From: Xiphias gladius
Lineage: Eukaryota > Chordata > Actinopteri > Istiophoriformes > Xiphiidae
Assembly (NCBI RefSeq): GCF_016859285.1
Contig: NC_053422.1
Coordinates: 11,765,501 to 11,829,500, forward strand
Length of the DNA stretch: 64,000 bases
Reading direction: 5' to 3'
In this document: piece by piece, positions 57,372 through 64,000 of the stretch
Layout of the letters: every line of letters begins with the position of its first letter
How positions within the stretch are numbered: position 1 is the first letter of the stretch
Made by a program: the position numbers and the translations under genes
The notes under the pieces: model-generated
The model's input: only the letters and a program-made list of their open reading frames with translations
The model's database searches: none
Told to the model about the DNA's origin: nothing

Positions 57372-59786
57372 TCAGCTGGACAGGAACTTTAGGAGTGCAA
57401 CAGTGAGAGGCTTCTCAGCGACAGCTGCAGAATCAAATCTCTACAGAGACACAGGAGAAAAGAATTATGGTTTGTCTTGAAGGTATGCATCCCAAATAAA
57501 CAAATAAGTAACTGACTCCTTACCTGAAAGGGCTTCTATGGGTTGATTAGAGGAATGCAGGGTGCTGACGGGGGTTCCCTTGTCCTCGAAGGCTACCCTG
57601 GTCCCATCTGAGCTCCCGTCACAGTTGATCAAGACCTGGTTACAGTCCTCTGCCTCGATGAGGGGCCGAGTCTTAGCGTGGACGTTGAGGTCAATGAGTT
57701 CCTCAAAGCTCCACTGGTTGGATTTACCATTCAGACCCGAGACCAACCCGACTTTGGCAGAGTCCTGCTCATTCAGGAACTCTGAGCCCTCGACGAGGCG
57801 GCCTTTAGGGAGTGGACTTGAGAGGGGAGGGGGAAAAAAAAATAGTGGGAGGCGGTTAGGAAGATGATTTGGGAGGTGAAAGACAAAGTTCTCACGGCAC
57901 AACCCAACTTTGTAACAGAGCGAGAGATGGAGAAGTGAGTGCATGATGACAGAAAGAAATCCAGTCCGATAAAGGATAAGGCTGGTGTGTTTCTATATAT
58001 TTCAGCAAACAAACAAATTCCACAGAGAGGCCAAAACCAACAATGCGTTAGTCCACTTTTCATTACTTTCCCAACTGACAACACAGATCATAAAGACAGG
58101 CACCAAAACATGTTTCTTAGAGGTAAAACCTGATAAATGTAGGCTGATATAGGAGTTTAGTGTGGAGTGGCTGGACTGACACAAGGCCCTGTTCATACTT
58201 GGCATTAACATGCATCTTGGGTGATGCGATCACTAGTGGACGGCTTTTAAGTTCAGGTCTGAATGCACCTAGACGCGTTGAGGACACATTGAGATCCGAT
58301 CACTCAGACAGCCAAATTTTAGTAGTATGTATGTGAATGTGTCCTGGGCTACATTGAAGGATCACCTACTTAACTGATGTCTTCTGCCTAAGCGGATGAC
58401 TGTAGTCATTATCAAACGAAAACAATTGGTACAAATCGTGTGAGCTGGCTTTGTCCACGAAGTCTGAAGCCAGTAGAGACAAATTACGAGTGTGTCAAAC
58501 ATCTTGTGAAGTTTATTTCGCCTGGAGCACGCCAAGAGATAGATCCAGTCTGTACTTTTTTGATTTCTTCTTCTTCTTCTTTTATATTCCAGCAGACTAG
58601 GCACGAGAAGCGAATCGCTGCCTCCCGCCGGTTAAAAACAACAATGCATTTGGTCTTTGCAAATGGAACTGATGTACGTGTTTATTTGCATAAAGAGCAG
58701 GGAGGTGAGATCCGATCACAAGTGGTATCTCAAGATGCACGTGGAGACGCATGTAAATGCCAGGTATGAACAGGGCCTAACTGGGCAGGGTAGTGAAGAT
58801 TATATTTCTCATGTTTGCAGATAAGGTGTATTGAAGAAAAGACACGATTAATAATACTGTGTAGTAGTGTTTATGAAACAAAACAAAAAAATCTTTATTT
58901 TATCGACGCATAAGTTTGAAGTGCTGAGTCTGAGCTCAATAAATGATAAGACAAACGTCCCGGGAGCAAATGTGGAAAGATTGGTGCTTCTCTGGAGCAT
59001 TAACATGCAGCTGCTGGTGTGTTGGCTTTTAAATACAAGCCAACAGCTGTGAGGAGTTTTGACATGCATCAAAAGAAATCTCCTCTGAGCTAAACAAATC
59101 ATGCAGGTGCCATATTTTTCTTTGAAGCTGGTAAAATTTCAGCAGATGACAATTGCACTGCTGTCAGCAGAACTGAGCCTGTCCAGTTTCCTCAGTTATT
59201 TTTGGACTGTGTGTGATTTTCCAGTTTTGTGTGTGTTTCATAGCCATGCTCCCTTCTGCATTCCTACCTTACTGCCTGAGTCTCATCTGTACTTATGCCA
59301 TTGTTATTCTCCTTGTCGTCGGTCTCTGGTTTTCCATTGACACTGCCCAGGGGCTCCTCTCGTTGTTTCACCGGCTCGCCAGAGGACGGACCGCACTCAT
59401 CTTCGTCGGCCTCCATGGTGATGTAATCTGTCTCAGCTTAGCCGTCAATCGAGTTAATGGATTGGATGAGACAAGTCATATGTTGAATAGAGAAGTATGT
59501 AAATTCACACAAACAAGCAATCTATATAAAAACTATGCAAACTGTCACAAAGACGGGAAGAAGCACCTTCACTCTCTCAGTGACAAAATACAAAATTCAA
59601 AAATGCAGTGATGCCTAAATCTTCAAGCCCTCCAATATCCTTAACCTGCCATCAAGATGAAAGCGAAGGATGAGAACACTTACCGTTGGTTTCACAGTTT
59701 ATCTGGTCCTCTGCCTCATCTTCATTCTCCTGTGAGCATTTATCGTCATCTCGCTACATAGGCACGACAGGAGGACATGATCATGT

Positions 59787-59838
<52 letters not shown>

Positions 59839-62800
59839 AGTGTAGAGGATTTTCTCCACACACGTAAATATATACCGGCCGAAAGAATGTGAGCTCACCT
59901 TCAAGTCATTCGGGTCCCCTCTTCTAGTTCTCTTCATAATTTCTTCAATTCTCTGAAATGGAAAGAATATTGGACATTTTTATTAATGATTTCCTCTACA
60001 TAATGCTGTAACATTGTGAAGCATTCGCTGTTTACATCAGGCACGGATTAAATTGTTTAAGATAATTATGATGCCATTATGGTCAGAATTCTTGGGAAGA
60101 AGAGGTTGTGATCTAAACAGAAAATCTTGGTTAAATAAATCGTAAATAACAAGTGATAAAAACAGTTTAGGCAGATAATTACGATTTATGGTGGTCAATA
60201 CACCAGTTTAGTTTTCTGTAACTGACTCATAATGTTGTACTGCTGGTCTACACAAAGCGTCAAGTTCTTTAAAAACACTATTTGATCTAGGTCTTGACGA
60301 TGAAGCAAGACCCAACTAAAGAGAACATTCTCTCCTCCATCCATGCATCTTACTTTCTTCCTCTCCATTCGTTCTTGCTGGTTCTGCTGCATGATGCGCT
60401 CTCTCTCCTGACGGACTCTTTCCGCCTCCTCCTGAGCCTTGGCTTCAGCCTCCTCCCGTTCCTTCTGGAGCTCAGCCTGTTTCAGTGCCTCCTCTTCTGC
60501 CAGCCTCACCCGCTCCTCCTCTGCCAGGCGAGCGTCCTCTTCTTCTTTGAGTTTTCTCTCCTCTGCAAGCTTCTTCTCCTCCTCCAAGCGTTTCAGTCGA
60601 GCCTCTTCCGCTAAACGCTTTTCTTCTTCCATTCTCAGCCTGGAAAGAAACAGCAGCATATGATTCCCAAAATACTCATAAATAAGTACAGGTGATTTAT
60701 GAAAGGGGCCATTCAGGGATTCAGGGGGGGCTTTTCAACATTGCATGAGCTAAAGAAACATTCTAATTGTACTTTTAATGCTCATAAAATATAACCAGCA
60801 GTGTTGTACAATTAGTAATCTTTTTCATTTTTTCCTGAATGTGTCCTGTATGCATAGTTGGTTGGAAAAAAAAAAAAAACTTTTCAAACATATCACAAAT
60901 CACTTGACAATTTCAACATCCTCACTTCTCCTCTTCCTCCCTCTGTATCCTGAGCTGCTCCTCTTTCTCTTTCTGCTCTCGCATCAGTCTGCGATTCTCC
61001 GCCAGGATCTTGGCTGCCTCAGCAGCTGAGTTGGTGCCCGTTGAGGCCTTAGAGTCTGACAGGTGGAAAGACAAATATAAATGATAAGTTTAGCAAGTTG
61101 TGTCACTCTGTCAGCCATTTCTCATTGTAGTGCTGACCTGAGGCCAAAGCATCTGGACGCGGTGACTTGAGGAGGAGTGATGACTGAGAGAAGAGAGAAA
61201 GCCAGACTGGTGGAAGAGGTTAACTGTGATGAAGAGAGGCAGCAGAAAAAAGAAGAAAGCGGCACTATCCCTTACACAACTGATACTGAGTTGTGCAACT
61301 TTCACATGATAATCTCTGTGCTCTTTGAGAGAACTTTGTCTCCGACTAAGTGGGAATACACATTAGGGTTAGACCATATGAGGATATTCACTTGTCTCTC
61401 GTCAGTGATTCTACCATTTCATTTCTATCCTAATATTTATCCCTTTAATATCTCCAAGTTTATTAGGTTAGGGAAGGCAATCTTGCAGATCAGTGAACAG
61501 GAATAGTTTTTAGCTATATTAGATGTTTATATGAATTTACACTAATGTGATTAATACTTTAATGTGATGAGTATGTTAATTTTAAGGTATTTAATTTGGT
61601 GATTTAACTAAAAACACTTGTTTTTAAACAATTGTAATGCATACTGGGTTACGGTCTTTGCCCAGTGGCAAGTACCAAAACCATTACTAAGCCATTTTTA
61701 TCTTGCAGAGCATGATTCTCTCCATGAGGTGGCAGTAGAAACCCCAGATATGTGACAGGATGTAACTCCAGCTGGGATTTAATAGGTCTCCTGCTCCACT
61801 GAGATTTATTTAAAACTGAGCTTTTGCCAAGTCAATTTGCATCACACAAACACACACACACAAAAATTCTGTTCATGGTGTTTCTATTAGGGCAGATGAT
61901 GATGCTCTCGAACCAAACAGACTGTTCCTTGAAGCAGCACTAAACCATGATCACAGAGGATGCATTTTTTGTCTGCTCAAAGTGAAGGTGCAGCTATAAG
62001 CATCGCTGGTAACACACACAGAGAGAGCTACAGTTCAAAAGGGAACAAGAAACTCACTATTCTAGTTCCCATGCAAGTGGCCGAGTTAGCTAACATTATG
62101 AAAAACAGATAGTCTTATATATTTTTTTTTTTTTTTCTGTATCTTTAACAGTTTGGTTTACCAAAGGAACTCTTTTCTGCAAATTTACCAATTCATTAAT
62201 ACACAAGACCTGCCTCTGCAACTTCTTTTTGATCCAAGAGCTCTTGCGGTTTAATTTCCTCCTTATTCTTCCTTTTGCGCTTCCTTCAGTGTATAATATC
62301 ATGTCAAGTGTAAATGGAACCGTTGCCTGGACAATGAATACGTGGAGGATGACTAACATGAAGCTTTTTTCTGTAGCAACAATATTTACATGAATACTAT
62401 TTACATACAACAGATGAAGGGACATAGGTAATTATCTGGAACAAGAGGTGCCTCAGCAAAATGTCAGAGAACAAAGAAGTTACTTTAATCTTTTTTGAGA
62501 GTGTAAGTAAGTTTGGAACTGCATGGCTAAGAACTTCACTGATATTAATTTATTTAAGATGAAAAAGATTTCAGCTTGTCCTGCTGGGTCAGTGTTATCC
62601 CTGAAATTGACCGCACATCTGGTGGCGGCAATGCAAACATCCTAGTTGCCGGAATAACACAGAATAGCACACTTGGCAAATATTGGTACTGACTAATTAA
62701 AATCTGTCAATTGACTGTGGTTGTTAACTCTGCCTTTATATGGAGCTATATCATATGCTTTCTTAAGATTGAGAATGCTCACCATCTTTCTCTTTGGTCT

Positions 62801-63273
62801 TGCTGGCGTCAGAGGACTGTGGGGCCACAGCCTGGACAGGAAACATATCCTTGGACTTGGAGTCTCTCTTTCGCAGAGTGGGGGGCCCTGTTGGAGTGAG
62901 AGCTTGTTTCTGGATGGGTGGGGGTTTCGCTGATGAAGGCTGGGGGGATGGGGGACGTTGTTTCATTGCACCAGGTGAGGGTGGGCGTGTCTTGGGACTT
63001 TGCCTGTAAGAATGAAGTGAGAGTTGTGTCCATTTGTGTTTTATAATCAAATCAAAACGAGAGGCATTCAATCCCTCAAAAAACTTGAAGTAAAATTATA
63101 TTTAATCACTAAAGCTGTATTGGAGAGGGCCTGTAGTCTTACTTAGCTGCTGCTGGGGAGGGAGTCCTCTTTGGAGCTGGATTGGGGGCTGGGGATGGTG
63201 AGCGGTTGCGTCCCAGGGTAGTGGATGGGGAGGCAGGACGTTGCCCCCCGGGCGATGTTAACGGCTTTTCCTT
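57372..63273 (-). CDS. map7d3: MAP7 domain-containing protein, 5' end off the right edge
   Basis: Exons in transcript order: 63143-63273, 62783-63003, 60926-61055, 60354-60639, 59899-59952, 59684-59753, 59268-59427, 57524-57816, 57372-57424. They form one open phase chain of 465 aa plus stop. A basic Ser-Pro region (GRNRSPSPAPNPAPKRTPSP) is followed by the charged MAP7 helix (RLRMEEEKRLAEEARLKR), ending in the family signature RKKRIEEIMKRTRRGDPND. An acidic tail with MEADEDECGP follows. MAP7 proteins bind microtubules through an N-terminal coiled coil, which lies beyond the window, and recruit kinesin-1 through this C-terminal helix. The symbol rests on being next to fhl1, as in human. The last exon (ending LLKFLSS) and the exact donor at 59268 are the weakest joins. 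Confidence 0.86.
58185..58777. mobile_element. MITE with terminal inverted repeats
   Basis: The left end GGCCCTGTTCATAC-T-TGGCATT-A-ACATGC is mirrored at the right end with about 30 of 33 positions matching. The element is about 593 bp, without transposase, in the map7d3 intron 57817-59267. Flanks read caa and taa, which might be a 3-bp target duplication of the PIF/Harbinger kind, but the superfamily is unproven. Confidence 0.75.
59790..59836. repeat. (CA)n microsatellite in a 145-bp map7d3 intron
   Basis: About 23 CA units. On the transcribed strand this is a UG repeat filling about a third of the very short intron 59754-59898. Confidence 0.93.
61056..62782. other. map7d3 intron
   Basis: A 1.7-kb intron with no recognised repeat or RNA gene, apart from a short CA run near 61852 and a T-run near 62120. 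Confidence 0.65.
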
Positions 63274-64000
63274 CTGTAGTTCCACATAAAAGGGACAGAC
63301 ATGGAAAAGGAATTTATGACAATCTACGAAGTAGGATTTTTTCAAGAGCCTGAAGTGAATCGCGGAACACACTTCTGCCTATTGCAAAATCTTAATGTCA
63401 ATTTAAATATTATTGCTTCATAAACAAAACAGAAAATTAAGTGACTAAGTTGTATTGACATCGAAAAGGAATCAGTCCACAGCAGCAAGGGTTACTTGTG
63501 ACCCCTCATCACAGCTTATGACCTTAATGTGGACATAAATAGTAAGCACTTAAACCAAACACTGATTTTTCCTTCTCAGAGTGTATCATTTAAAGTACTG
63601 TAGAGGCCCCAAAGAGGTGAAAGTATCCAATCCTATGGAATAAACAGGAGGGAAAAAAGTAAGAAAAAGTAAGCATCATTTAATGTCCCTCATGTTGATC
63701 TCGTCTATACAACTGAATTATCCTTATATTTATGCAGAATCGGGAGTCTAACACATATGAATCTGGAGTTCGATACAGATGAATACTATAACAACGTAAC
63801 TAACCAAAATGGAAATTGACCATTTACCTCATTGTTAATTCTCCCTTTGCCTATTTTATGTTTAACTAGAATATCAAACACACGATGCTGAATTAAAGGA
63901 GGCCCCGGGGTCAGGTTTTAATTCATCTATTTTTAATGCCAATGTGCTATGTTTGGCACTGTAATCATGGTGACAACAGGGCACAGCAAGGTCATACCCA
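63274..64000. other. map7d3 intron running off the right edge
   Basis: No further map7d3 exon is visible. The N-terminal half of the protein must be encoded beyond the window. Confidence 0.6.

Overview
The window is nuclear DNA of a vertebrate, almost certainly a spiny-rayed (percomorph) teleost. It has long introns with GT-AG boundaries, abundant CA/GT microsatellites, a dead Tc1-type transposon, several MITE-like repeats, and proteins close to vertebrate families. There are no bacterial operons, rRNA genes or CRISPR arrays. I could not name the species.

Five protein-coding genes were reconstructed exon by exon. Splice sites were read from the sequence and checked by phase arithmetic. (1) aipl1, minus strand, 381-9651, running off the left edge: a photoreceptor HSP90 co-chaperone with an FKBP-like domain, TPRs, a long acidic linker and the start of what looks like a further TPR unit. 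(2) taf7, minus strand, 12820-21652, complete: 12 coding exons, 362 aa, a TFIID subunit. (3) slc9a6 (NHE6), plus strand, 22641-33323, complete: 16 exons, 692 aa, an endosomal Na+/H+ exchanger. (4) fhl1, plus strand, 47377-53560, complete: four and a half LIM domains, with an alternative upstream first exon giving a 16-residue N-terminal extension. (5) map7d3-like, minus strand, 57372-63273, running off the right edge: a microtubule-associated MAP7-family protein.

Layout: aipl1 and taf7 lie in the same direction, separated by an AT-rich tract and a degenerate Tc1 element. taf7 and slc9a6 are divergent across about 1 kb, a probable shared promoter region. slc9a6 has about 3.3 kb of 3' UTR and is followed by about 10.5 kb of gene-poor DNA before fhl1. 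fhl1 and map7d3 converge tail to tail, with poly(A) signals under 100 bp apart. The slc9a6 - fhl1 - map7d3 order matches human Xq26.3. The genes share no single pathway, so this is a conserved syntenic neighbourhood rather than a functional cluster.

The strongest unusual signals are three U12-type (minor spliceosome) introns in the two divergent neighbours taf7 and slc9a6, one of them AT-AC. Next come an aipl1 exon whose tail mimics exon 4 of the same gene down to the splice-site position, a multi-exon taf7 (the human TAF7 gene is intronless), and a conserved alternative N-terminus of fhl1 with an upstream CArG box and TATA box.
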